Source: an uncultured Treponema sp.
GTDB lineage: Bacteria; Spirochaetota; Spirochaetia; Treponematales; Treponemataceae
Assembly (NCBI GenBank): GCA_937923945.1
Contig: CALDWC010000139.1
Coordinates: forward strand, 1 to 5,204
DNA length: 5,204 nucleotides
Reading direction: 5' to 3'
Shown here piece by piece: positions 1 through 5,204 of the stretch; positions within the stretch are counted from its first letter, which is position 1, and each line of letters starts with the position of its first letter. Below the pieces are notes generated by a model that was not told where the DNA came from, did no database searches, and saw only the letters and a program-made list of their open reading frames with translations. The translations under genes were made by a program, and so were the position numbers.

Positions 1-5
1 CAATT

Positions 6-50
6 AGGAAACGCTGTTAAACGGCGTCAAGCCTTTAATCAGCGTTTCCT
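6..50. repeat. Long imperfect hairpin (19 bp stem, 5-nt loop)
   Basis: AGGAAACGCTG at 6-16 is perfectly complementary to CAGCGTTTCCT at 40-50. Pairing continues inward: TT at 17-18 with AA at 37-38, AAA at 19-21 with TTT at 34-36, and GGC at 23-25 with GCC at 31-33. Only two single-base bulges (C22 and T39) interrupt the stem, and GTCAA at 26-30 forms the loop. No T-run follows on either strand within the window, so it is not a standard intrinsic terminator. It lies beyond the clpB terminators. It could be an RNA processing or stability structure, a dispersed palindromic element, or a terminator of another kind. Its symmetry is seen directly; its role is unknown. Confidence 0.8.
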
Positions 51-74
51 TAAGCGTAGTGCGCAAGTTGCGAC

Positions 75-106
75 AAAAAAGACGGGTGCCGCCTGTACGG
101 CACCCG
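75..106 (-). terminator. Intrinsic terminator, distal of two after clpB
   Basis: On the minus strand, CGGGTGCCG (106-98), a 6-nt loop (97-92) and CGGCACCCG (91-83) form a perfect 9-bp GC-rich stem. TC and then six Ts (80-75) follow. This is a textbook Rho-independent terminator, about 48 nt past the clpB stop codon. In the plus direction the same stem is followed by a short T-run at 113-117 after a six-base gap, so weak bidirectional activity is possible. Confidence 0.93.
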
Positions 107-119
107 ATGGGGTTTTTGC

Positions 120-148
120 AAAAAAGCTTTCGGTGTGAAAAACCGAAA
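120..148 (-). terminator. Intrinsic terminator, proximal of two after clpB
   Basis: On the minus strand, TTTCGGT (148-142), a 7-nt loop (141-135) and ACCGAAA (134-128) form a 7-bp stem. GC and then six Ts (125-120) follow. It begins only six bases after the clpB stop codon. The stem is AT-richer and weaker than the distal one, so it probably acts as a leaky first stop backed up by the 75-106 terminator. Confidence 0.7.
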
Positions 149-154
149 AACCTA

Positions 155-2728
155 TCAGCTGAAACTGAGAGCATTACCGACCGCGGTAACGTGAACGGTT
201 GCTCCTTCGCTGAATTTGCCTTCGAGTAGTTCACGAGCGAGCGGATTTTCCAGCTCGGTTTGGATTGCGCGTTTGAGTGGCCGCGCGCCGAAAATCGGGT
301 CATAGCCGATGTCGGCTAAAAAGTTTTTCGCGGAATCATCGACCGAAAGCGTCAAACGTTTTTCCGCGAGACGTGCGGCAACCTGCGCAAGCTGAATTTC
401 TGTGATTTTGCGGATGTCGCTTTTTTCCAAGCGGTTAAAATACAGCGTTTCATCAATGCGGTTCAAAAATTCCGCACGGAATTGTGTTTTCAGCAAGTCG
501 TTAATTTTTTTCCGCGCGATATTTTTATCGGTTTCTTCCAAGAGAAACTGCGAACCGAGATTGCTCGTCATGATGATAATCGTATTTTTAAAGTCAACCA
601 CCCGTCCCTGACTATCAGTGAGCCGGCCGTCATCTAAAAGTTGGAGAAAAATGTTAAAAACATCCGGATGCGCTTTTTCAATTTCATCGAACAAAATGAC
701 GCTGTACGGACGACGGCGAATTGCTTCGGTGAGTTGCCCGCCCTCGTCGTAACCGATATAGCCGGGAGGCGCGCCGATCAGGCGACTCACCGCAAATTTT
801 TCCATATACTCGCTCATATCGATGCGGATGAGGGCGTGTTCGTCATTGAATAAAAAGTCGGCGAGGGTGCGTGCAAGTTCCGTTTTTCCCACGCCGGTCG
901 GTCCCAAGCATAAAAAACTGCCGATGGGACGGTTTTTGTCGGAAAGTCCTGCACGGTTTCGGCGGATTGCATCGGAGACGGCGGTAACGGCTTCATGCTG
1001 CCCCACAACCCGCTGTTCAAGCACGGTTTCAAGCTGCAAGTATTTTTGTTTTTCGCTCGCCATCATTTTAGTAACCGGAATGCCCGTCCACATGGACACC
1101 ACTTTTGCAATATCTTCTTCGCTCACTTCTTCGCGCAGCAGCACTTCACCGCCGGCAGCTTTTGAAGAAAGTTCTTCCGTAATTGCATCAATTTTTTTTT
1201 GCACTTCGGGAATAACCGAATACTTTAATTCTGCCGCTTTGTTTAAATTGCCTTCGCGGACATAGCGGGCTTCATCGTTTTTCAGCCGTTCCAAATCTTC
1301 TTTTAAGGTGCGAGAATCGTTAATGCGTGATTTTTCGTTTTGCCACTGTGCATTCATCACATCCCGCTTTTCTTTTAAGTCCTTCAATTCCGTTTCCAGC
1401 TTGTTCAGTCTATCAAGCGAAGCGGGATCGGTTTCGTTGGAAAGAGACACTTTTTCGATATTCAGCTGTAAAATTTTCCGCTCAACTTTATCCAACTCAA
1501 CCGGCTGGCTTTCAATTTCCATTTTGAGTCGACTTGCCGCTTCATCAACGAGGTCGATTGCTTTGTCGGGCAAAAATCGGTTCGTAATATACCGGTTGGA
1601 AAGCGTCACGGCGGCAATTAACGCATCGTCTTTAATCCGTACGCCGTGATGCACTTCGTACTTTTCTTTTAAGCCTCGCAAAATCGCAATGGAGTCTTCA
1701 ACGCTCGGCTCGGCACAATACACTTGTTGGAACCGGCGCTCCAAGGCGGGGTCTTTTTCAATGTACTCGCGGTATTCTTTTAACGTGGTAGCTCCAATAG
1801 TCCGAAGCTCGCCGCGCGCCAACGAAGGCTTTAAAAGGTTCGATGCATCCGTTGAGCCTTCACTTGCACCGGCACCGACCAGCGTATGCAGCTCATCAAT
1901 AAAAAGAATAATCTGTCCGTTGGACTTTTGTACCGCGGCGATAACCGACTTGAGCCTTTTTTCAAATTCGCCCTTGTAACTGGCGCCGGCAACCAACGCC
2001 CCCAAATCCAAAGCCAAAAGCCGCTTGTGTTTTAAGCTGTCGGGAACATCGCCGGCGACAATCCGTCGCGCTAAACCTTCCACAATTGCGGTTTTACCGA
2101 CCCCCGGCTCCCCGATGATCACGGGGTTATTTTTCGTACGGCGGGACAACACTTGCATCACGCGTCTGATTTCATCGTCCCGTCCGATCACCGGATCAAT
2201 TTTATCCTCAGCCGCAAGTTTGGTAAAATCGCGACAATATTTTTCCAAGCTCTGAAATGTACTTTCCGGGTCATCGGTGGTTACATTTTGTCCGCCGCGC
2301 AAATCGTCCAAGGCTTTTAAAATCGCTTTCGGTGACACGCCTGCCGTTTCCAAAAACCGCCCCGCATTCGTATTCGACTGAGCAATGCCCAACAACAGAT
2401 GCTCGGTAGAAACGTAATCGTCCTTTAAAGCCTTTGCGGCATCCTCGGCGGCGGCACAAACCCGCGTTATATCCTGCGACATATACGTTTGTGCACTTTC
2501 GCCGGTAACACGCGGCTTTTTTGCAAGCGCAGCGTCCAGCTCCGCCGTCAAGCGGTCTTTATCCGCGCCTATTTTTTCGATAATCGGCACGACCATGCCG
2601 TCTTTTTGTTCTAAAAGTGCTGAAAGCAAATGATCGCAGTCAATATAACTGTTGCCGCTCCGTTCAGCCATCGAAACGGCATCCTGTATGGCAGCTTGTG
2701 CCTTAATTGTATACTTATTTAAATCCAT
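155..2728 (-). CDS. clpB: ATP-dependent disaggregase chaperone ClpB
   Basis: ClpB is a cytosolic AAA+ hexamer that threads aggregated proteins through its central pore and works with DnaK/DnaJ/GrpE. The 857 residues match the E. coli length and align throughout. In order, the protein has: two Clp_N repeats (about 5-145); NBD1 with Walker A GEPGVGKT (206-213), pore tyrosine Y251, Walker B D278-E279, sensor T315 and arginine fingers R331-R332; the coiled-coil M-domain (about 409-524) with Y503 of motif 2; and NBD2 with Walker A GPTGVGKT (609-616), pore Y657, Walker B D681-E682, sensor N723, arginine finger R757 and sensor-2 GARPLKR (814-820). All catalytic residues are intact. The M-domain separates it from ClpA and ClpC; the IGF-type ClpP-binding loop of ClpA/ClpX is not seen. 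The ATG at 2728 gives the usual MDLNKYTIKA start but lacks a clear Shine-Dalgarno sequence. The gene ends with in-frame TGA TAG. No CIRCE element is visible upstream. Confidence 0.98.
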   Translation of the reverse strand: MDLNKYTIKAQAAIQDAVSMAERSGNSYIDCDHLLSALLEQKDGMVVPIIEKIGADKDRLTAELDAALAKKPRVTGESAQTYMSQDITRVCAAAEDAAKALKDDYVSTEHLLLGIAQSNTNAGRFLETAGVSPKAILKALDDLRGGQNVTTDDPESTFQSLEKYCRDFTKLAAEDKIDPVIGRDDEIRRVMQVLSRRTKNNPVIIGEPGVGKTAIVEGLARRIVAGDVPDSLKHKRLLALDLGALVAGASYKGEFEKRLKSVIAAVQKSNGQIILFIDELHTLVGAGASEGSTDASNLLKPSLARGELRTIGATTLKEYREYIEKDPALERRFQQVYCAEPSVEDSIAILRGLKEKYEVHHGVRIKDDALIAAVTLSNRYITNRFLPDKAIDLVDEAASRLKMEIESQPVELDKVERKILQLNIEKVSLSNETDPASLDRLNKLETELKDLKEKRDVMNAQWQNEKSRINDSRTLKEDLERLKNDEARYVREGNLNKAAELKYSVIPEVQKKIDAITEELSSKAAGGEVLLREEVSEEDIAKVVSMWTGIPVTKMMASEKQKYLQLETVLEQRVVGQHEAVTAVSDAIRRNRAGLSDKNRPIGSFLCLGPTGVGKTELARTLADFLFNDEHALIRIDMSEYMEKFAVSRLIGAPPGYIGYDEGGQLTEAIRRRPYSVILFDEIEKAHPDVFNIFLQLLDDGRLTDSQGRVVDFKNTIIIMTSNLGSQFLLEETDKNIARKKINDLLKTQFRAEFLNRIDETLYFNRLEKSDIRKITEIQLAQVAARLAEKRLTLSVDDSAKNFLADIGYDPIFGARPLKRAIQTELENPLARELLEGKFSEGATVHVTAVGNALSFS

Positions 2729-2734
2729 ACCATA

Positions 2735-2763
2735 AAGGTACTAAAATTTTTACTCTTTTTCAA
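2735..2763 (-). promoter_or_regulatory. Candidate clpB promoter
   Basis: On the minus strand, TTGAAA (2763-2758) resembles a -35 box and lies 17 nt from TACCTT (2740-2735), a poor -10 match (three of six). The upstream context CCTTGAAA also recalls the -35 of heat-shock sigma-32 promoters, but the CCCCAT-like -10 is not convincing. If used, transcription would begin at or next to the ATG at 2728, giving a nearly leaderless message. I found no TTAGCACTC/GAGTGCTAA CIRCE operator for HrcA. The call is tentative. Confidence 0.3.
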
Positions 2764-2824
2764 GGATTTTTCACCGTTCAACAAAGCTGAAGGAATGATT
2801 TATTTTTGTAAAGTGCAAATTCTC

Positions 2825-2885
2825 GCATGGACGCCCGCCGCAATCGGCAAAACAGGAACGCTATCCGCCCATGCACGGCGGGCGG
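2825..2885. repeat. GC-rich islet with mutually exclusive inverted repeats
   Basis: CGCCCGCCG at 2832-2840 is the exact reverse complement of CGGCGGGCG at 2876-2884, giving a 9-bp all-GC stem with a 35-nt loop. Competing pairings exist: GCATGG (2825-2830) with CCATGC (2869-2874), CCGCCC (2865-2870) with GGGCGG (2880-2885), and a small GCCG-CAAT-CGGC hairpin (2837-2848). These cannot all form together. Neither strand has an adjacent strong T-run, so a simple intrinsic terminator is unlikely. On the minus strand the islet lies about 100-160 nt upstream of the clpB start and about 90 nt past the lipoprotein stop. Confidence 0.6.
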
Positions 2886-2973
2886 TGTTTAAAATCCTGC
2901 ATTGCTTTCCCCCGCACCCAAAAAATCAATCGAAATTACGCTATAAGGTTTTTACCGATACCGACTGAGATTG

Positions 2974-4650
2974 TTACCGGAGCTGCTGCAATAAATTTTC
3001 CGCGCGGTAGTTCCCGCTATCCAACTGCAGCGCATACCGTAAAACGCCTTTCGCCTGCTCATACTGATTTAACGTCACTAAAATCTCCGCAATCCGAAAA
3101 TGTATGCCGCTTTTTTCGTGATCATCCGCCGCATAATCCAGTGCTTGCGTATATAGGTCAATCGCGTCCGCGCTTTCACCGAGGAGCGCTTTCGTACACG
3201 CATAATTTACACGGGCGGCGCATTCAAAACCGGCTACATCAAACGCTGCTTCATAGGAGTGGAGTGCGGTGTCCGTGTCGCCGGCAATGCTCGCCTGTAC
3301 CCCGCGGTAAAATGCGTCAATTCCGTCGTTGCCGGTTTCCGCGACGGAAAAAACGGCGTTAAAATCCTGCATTTTACCGAAATACCATTTTGCAAAAGCT
3401 TTTGCCGCCGTATCGGCAGGGTGTATTTCCAAAATCGACCACAGTTCTGCTCGATATTTTTGAAAGTCGGGCGTCTGTTTTATTTTCAGTCGGAGCAATT
3501 CCAGTGCAAACCGACAATCTTTTGAAGCGGCGGCTTTTTCTTGCAGCAAGGCTTCCGGTGCAATGGTGAAAAACTGTCCCTGAATTGCGGCTTTTTCCAT
3601 CTCCGCAGAATAAAGACCGCTCGTTTCCAGTAAAGTTTCGGCATCGTGCAGAGCCGGTGATTTTGCATTTTTGTCCATCAATGCTTGATAGTTGAGATAG
3701 TCCCGCACGTACCGTGCCGTTGCAGGATAAAAATCGGGAAAGGTGCGAACGCATTCGGCGAGCGCTTTTGAACGTTCATACACATCGGAGCCGGTCAACG
3801 CCAAATCGTAAAAAACAACAGGATTTTCGTCGGAAAATCGGTCGGCGTATTCAATCCAATACGCCCGCGCTACATCAATTTCGCCTAAACCGTAATGTCC
3901 GTCCGCTGCCAGCAAAATATGTGATTTTGCATTATTACACAAATCTTGATTTTCCGGATTGAGATCGTACTGCGCCAAGGTTGCGGGCAGCTCATCAAAA
4001 ATTACCGAAAAATATCCTAAATCAAAAGCGAGTACCGACCAAAAATACGGATAGTGCGAAACGGCTCCTTTCAGTTCCGACCGAAGCGTGAGCGCGTCTT
4101 TCAGATGTCCGTTCATAATTTGCGATAAAGCGGCATCCACCAAAAAGCCCTGATCCCCCGTTTCATAAAAAGCGGACATCAAAAAAGGATAGTCGAGTTT
4201 TTTTTCGCTGAGCTTTTGCGTACTTTTGAGCGTAAATTCGACGGCAAAGGATTCATAGGCAGTTCCATACAAGCGAGAAAAATACGGCTTTGCAGTTTCG
4301 TAATCGCCGGTGGCAATCGCAAGCTGTGTTAAAAAAGCAATAACCCGTTCATCATCCGTTTGTTTGGCACCTTTCAGAAGCGTTTGCAGCGCCGCTTTTT
4401 CGTCTTTTAGCCGATACTCTCGTTTTGCAATACTCAAAAACGCCTCCGGAGTACCAGCCTGCGAACGCAGCTTTTTTAAGCGGGCAAGACTCGCGTTGCG
4501 AGTAGCCGTAACCGCGTACTCGTCATAGGCTTTTAATTCTTTTTGAAAGTTTTTTTCCTTTATATTGCAGCCGAGCAGTACTGTTATAAGAACAAGAAAA
4601 AAAACAACGCGAATTTTGTGAAATTTTTTGCGGTAACCGTGTGCATTCAT
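2974..4650 (-). CDS. TPR-repeat lipoprotein, function unknown
   Basis: A predicted 558-residue envelope lipoprotein. The basic N-terminus (HGYRKKFHKIR) is followed by a hydrophobic stretch (VVFFLVLITVLLG) and a lipobox ending LLGC with Cys28, so signal peptidase II cleavage and lipid anchoring are expected. The mature part is almost wholly alpha-helical. Its clearest tetratricopeptide-like repeats are at the C-terminus (about 445-473, 477-507 and 514-547, the last with the pattern AEILVTLNQYEQAKGVLRYAL). Looser helical repeats occur earlier (about 69-130 and 250-300). TPRs are protein-binding scaffolds and no catalytic motif is visible. The ATG at 4650 is preferred over in-frame ATGs inside nusB (4773 and 4686). 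It sits 8 nt from AGGA and puts the signal peptide at the very N-terminus. It starts 10 nt after nusB, hence co-transcription. An envelope-assembly, transport or secretion accessory role is possible but unproven. Confidence 0.9.
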   Translation of the reverse strand: MNAHGYRKKFHKIRVVFFLVLITVLLGCNIKEKNFQKELKAYDEYAVTATRNASLARLKKLRSQAGTPEAFLSIAKREYRLKDEKAALQTLLKGAKQTDDERVIAFLTQLAIATGDYETAKPYFSRLYGTAYESFAVEFTLKSTQKLSEKKLDYPFLMSAFYETGDQGFLVDAALSQIMNGHLKDALTLRSELKGAVSHYPYFWSVLAFDLGYFSVIFDELPATLAQYDLNPENQDLCNNAKSHILLAADGHYGLGEIDVARAYWIEYADRFSDENPVVFYDLALTGSDVYERSKALAECVRTFPDFYPATARYVRDYLNYQALMDKNAKSPALHDAETLLETSGLYSAEMEKAAIQGQFFTIAPEALLQEKAAASKDCRFALELLRLKIKQTPDFQKYRAELWSILEIHPADTAAKAFAKWYFGKMQDFNAVFSVAETGNDGIDAFYRGVQASIAGDTDTALHSYEAAFDVAGFECAARVNYACTKALLGESADAIDLYTQALDYAADDHEKSGIHFRIAEILVTLNQYEQAKGVLRYALQLDSGNYRAENLLQQLR

Positions 4651-4658
4651 TCCTTGTA

Positions 4659-4662
4659 TCCT
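4659..4662 (-). promoter_or_regulatory. Ribosome-binding site of the lipoprotein gene, overlapping nusB stop
   Basis: AGGA on the minus strand (4662-4659) begins inside the nusB TAG (4663-4661) and lies 8 nt upstream of the ATG at 4650. A second AAGGA abuts the ATG but is too close to serve. The overlap selects the 4650 start and suggests that ribosomes finishing nusB help initiate the lipoprotein gene. Confidence 0.7.
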
Positions 4663-5089
4663 ATTGCATATTTTGGGATTCTTCATCTTTTCGAATTGTA
4701 TCCAAAACACCGTTGACAAATTTATAGGAATAATCGTCTCCGTAATCGTGAGCGATGCCGACTGCTTCGTCAATGATAACTGAAGTAGGAATGTCTTTTT
4801 GAAAAAGCAGAGAATATACGCTCATGCGCAAAATTGCCTTGTCTATTTGATTAATCCGGTCAAATTCCCAGCCGCGAAGATATTCGGTTATTTTTGCATC
4901 AACCGCGTCAATATTTTCAAGCACCCCGGAAAGCAAAAGTCGCGGAAATGTAAAATCCTCCGCTCGGTAAGATGTCGCTTCCGTTTTATCCAGCCAGCCG
5001 AACTGCAAAAGTTCTTCGAGCGGTTGGTGTGTAACTTCCCATGAAAACAAGGCTTCCACCACTAAAATGCGTGCTTTTCTTCTGCTCAT
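4661..5089 (-). CDS. nusB: Transcription antitermination factor NusB
   Basis: NusB pairs with NusE (ribosomal protein S10) to bind boxA RNA in nascent rRNA transcripts. This promotes processive antiterminated transcription and rRNA maturation in the cytosol. The 142-residue product has normal family length and an all-helical layout. It opens with the typical MSRRKAR arginine-rich segment, used by NusB proteins to contact RNA, followed by the first-helix motif VVEALFSWEV. The C-terminal hallmarks are clear: INQIDKAILRMSVYSLL (79-95), DIPTSVIIDEAVGIAHDYG (99-117) and FVNGVLDTI (124-132). The ATG at 5089 was chosen over ATGs at 5095 and 5140 because AAAGGA lies six bases upstream and because the family usually begins at this motif. 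It is the first gene of a pair with the TPR lipoprotein gene. No defects are seen. Confidence 0.96.
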   Translation of the reverse strand: MSRRKARILVVEALFSWEVTHQPLEELLQFGWLDKTEATSYRAEDFTFPRLLLSGVLENIDAVDAKITEYLRGWEFDRINQIDKAILRMSVYSLLFQKDIPTSVIIDEAVGIAHDYGDDYSYKFVNGVLDTIRKDEESQNMQ

Positions 5090-5095
5090 GTTCAT

Positions 5096-5101
5096 TCCTT
5101 T
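5096..5101 (-). promoter_or_regulatory. nusB ribosome-binding site
   Basis: AAAGGA on the minus strand directly precedes ATG-AAC-ATG. The first ATG (5095) touches the motif, whereas the second (5089) is six bases away, an efficient spacing. This decides the nusB start at 5089. Confidence 0.75.
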
Positions 5102-5130
5102 ATTGTATACGGTTTTATAAAAAAAATCAA
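5102..5130 (-). promoter_or_regulatory. Candidate nusB operon promoter
   Basis: On the minus strand, TTGATT (5130-5125) is separated by 17 nt from TACAAT (5107-5102), a good sigma-70-type match. However, the expected start point, 6-8 nt downstream, would fall on the ribosome-binding site or ATG. Alternatively TATAAA (5119-5114) could be the -10, giving a short leader that keeps AAAGGA, but it has no clear -35. Transcription could also enter from beyond the window edge. Confidence 0.4.
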
Positions 5131-5196
5131 CGGTTCGCATTGCCTCACATTAAATCTAACCGAAATAAAAACGGTTCATCACATAAAAATCTAACC
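5131..5196. repeat. Imperfect direct repeat upstream of nusB
   Basis: Two copies share CGGTTC, TCACAT and AAATCTAACC in the same order: copy A at 5131-5161 (31 nt) and copy B at 5172-5196 (25 nt). Copy A has about six extra bases between the first two blocks. The conserved ten-base block recurs with a 35-bp period. A degenerate third copy (ACGGTT followed by an A-run and ATCAAC) may lie at 5109-5131, overlapping the promoter. The copies could be operator sites, remnants of a duplication, or the edge of a longer array outside the window. Confidence 0.6.
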
Positions 5197-5204
5197 CAAA
5201 TATA

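Larger units (their letters stand above)
2729..2973. other. Intergenic spacer between lipoprotein gene and clpB
   Basis: This 245-nt spacer has three parts. Next to the clpB start (2729-2764) is AT-rich sequence with a candidate promoter. In the middle (about 2825-2886) is a GC-rich islet of inverted repeats. Next to the lipoprotein stop (2887-2973) is mixed sequence without a convincing terminator; the best T-run on the minus strand (TTTTTT, about 2926-2920) follows only a 3-4 bp stem. A 57-codon plus-strand ORF (2795-2968) crosses most of the spacer but is poorly supported. No tRNA-like cloverleaf was recognised. Confidence 0.7.

Noticed and set aside
62..72. Small palindrome CGCAA-G-TTGCG
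   Set aside because: It is only 5 bp per arm, expected by chance at this scale, and partly adjoins the terminator T-tract; no known operator matches.
4..303. Minus-strand open frame of 99 codons at the left edge
   Set aside because: It overlaps the conserved clpB C-terminus in another frame and runs through two terminators and a hairpin, so it is not plausible as a gene.
822..1265. Plus-strand open frame of 147 codons antisense to clpB
   Set aside because: It lies wholly inside a clearly conserved clpB reading frame, is serine-rich in the way antisense shadows are, and has no recognisable domain. The same applies to other antisense frames such as 1308-1649 and 1689-1979.
2240..2290. Internal start giving an N-domain-less ClpB, as in E. 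coli at Val149
   Set aside because: The equivalent valine codon is GTA, and no ATG, GTG or TTG with a good ribosome-binding site is seen nearby; the TTG at Leu161 has only a weak preceding purine stretch.
2729..2830. CIRCE/HrcA operator upstream of clpB
   Set aside because: The GAGTAAAAATTTTAGTACC stretch loosely resembles one arm, but no TTAGCACTC-N9-GAGTGCTAA inverted repeat is present.
2825..2885. Intrinsic terminator for the lipoprotein gene or a tRNA
   Set aside because: The stems are GC-rich but no T-tract follows on the minus strand. No tRNA cloverleaf, T-loop or CCA-like acceptor pattern could be drawn.
2871..3362. Plus-strand open frame of 163 codons over the 3' end of the lipoprotein gene
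   Set aside because: Most of it is antisense to the TPR region, which is a coherent protein on the minus strand. The translated sequence is arginine- and proline-rich without a motif.
4651..4773. Upstream starts for the lipoprotein gene at 4773 or 4686
   Set aside because: Both lie inside nusB, lack a good ribosome-binding site, and would bury the signal peptide and lipobox 40 or 12 residues deeper in the protein.
5090..5140. nusB start at 5140 or 5095
   Set aside because: The 5140 start would add 17 residues outside the family pattern and overlap the promoter-like sequence. The 5095 ATG abuts AAAGGA with no spacing, whereas 5089 has proper spacing.
5131..5196. CRISPR array
   Set aside because: There are only two clear copies of unequal length, with an 11-nt gap rather than uniform spacers of about 30 nt.

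Overview
The window carries three genes, all on the minus strand: nusB (4661-5089), a gene for a tetratricopeptide-repeat lipoprotein (2974-4650), and clpB (155-2728). Base composition is moderate, somewhat under half G+C by eye. The compact nusB-lipoprotein pair and the style of the proteins suggest a bacterium with an outer or periplasmic lipoprotein complement. A treponeme-like spirochaete is my best guess, but this rests on general impression rather than a diagnostic marker. I see no phage, insertion-sequence, CRISPR, tRNA or rRNA features.

Layout in the direction of transcription (right to left). The right edge (5096-5204) is the nusB upstream region. It holds a candidate promoter and an imperfect direct repeat of CGGTTC..TCACAT..AAATCTAACC. 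nusB follows from an ATG at 5089 with a good ribosome-binding site. Its stop codon overlaps the ribosome-binding site of the lipoprotein gene, with 10 nt between the genes, so the two are almost certainly one operon. A 245-nt spacer (2729-2973) separates the lipoprotein gene from clpB. It contains a strikingly GC-rich islet with competing inverted repeats, a weakly supported 57-codon plus-strand ORF, and a candidate clpB promoter lying against the start codon. clpB is full length and ends in two in-frame stops. It is followed by two tandem intrinsic terminators and then by a separate 19-bp imperfect hairpin near the left edge.

Functionally, nusB is a transcription antitermination and rRNA-synthesis factor. 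The lipoprotein is an envelope TPR scaffold of unknown role. ClpB is the DnaK-dependent disaggregase. ClpB is probably its own transcription unit, although no convincing terminator separates it from the lipoprotein gene. No new multi-gene system is evident. The items most worth a second look are the non-coding structures: the left-edge hairpin, the GC-rich islet, the repeats upstream of nusB, and the unusual start context of clpB.
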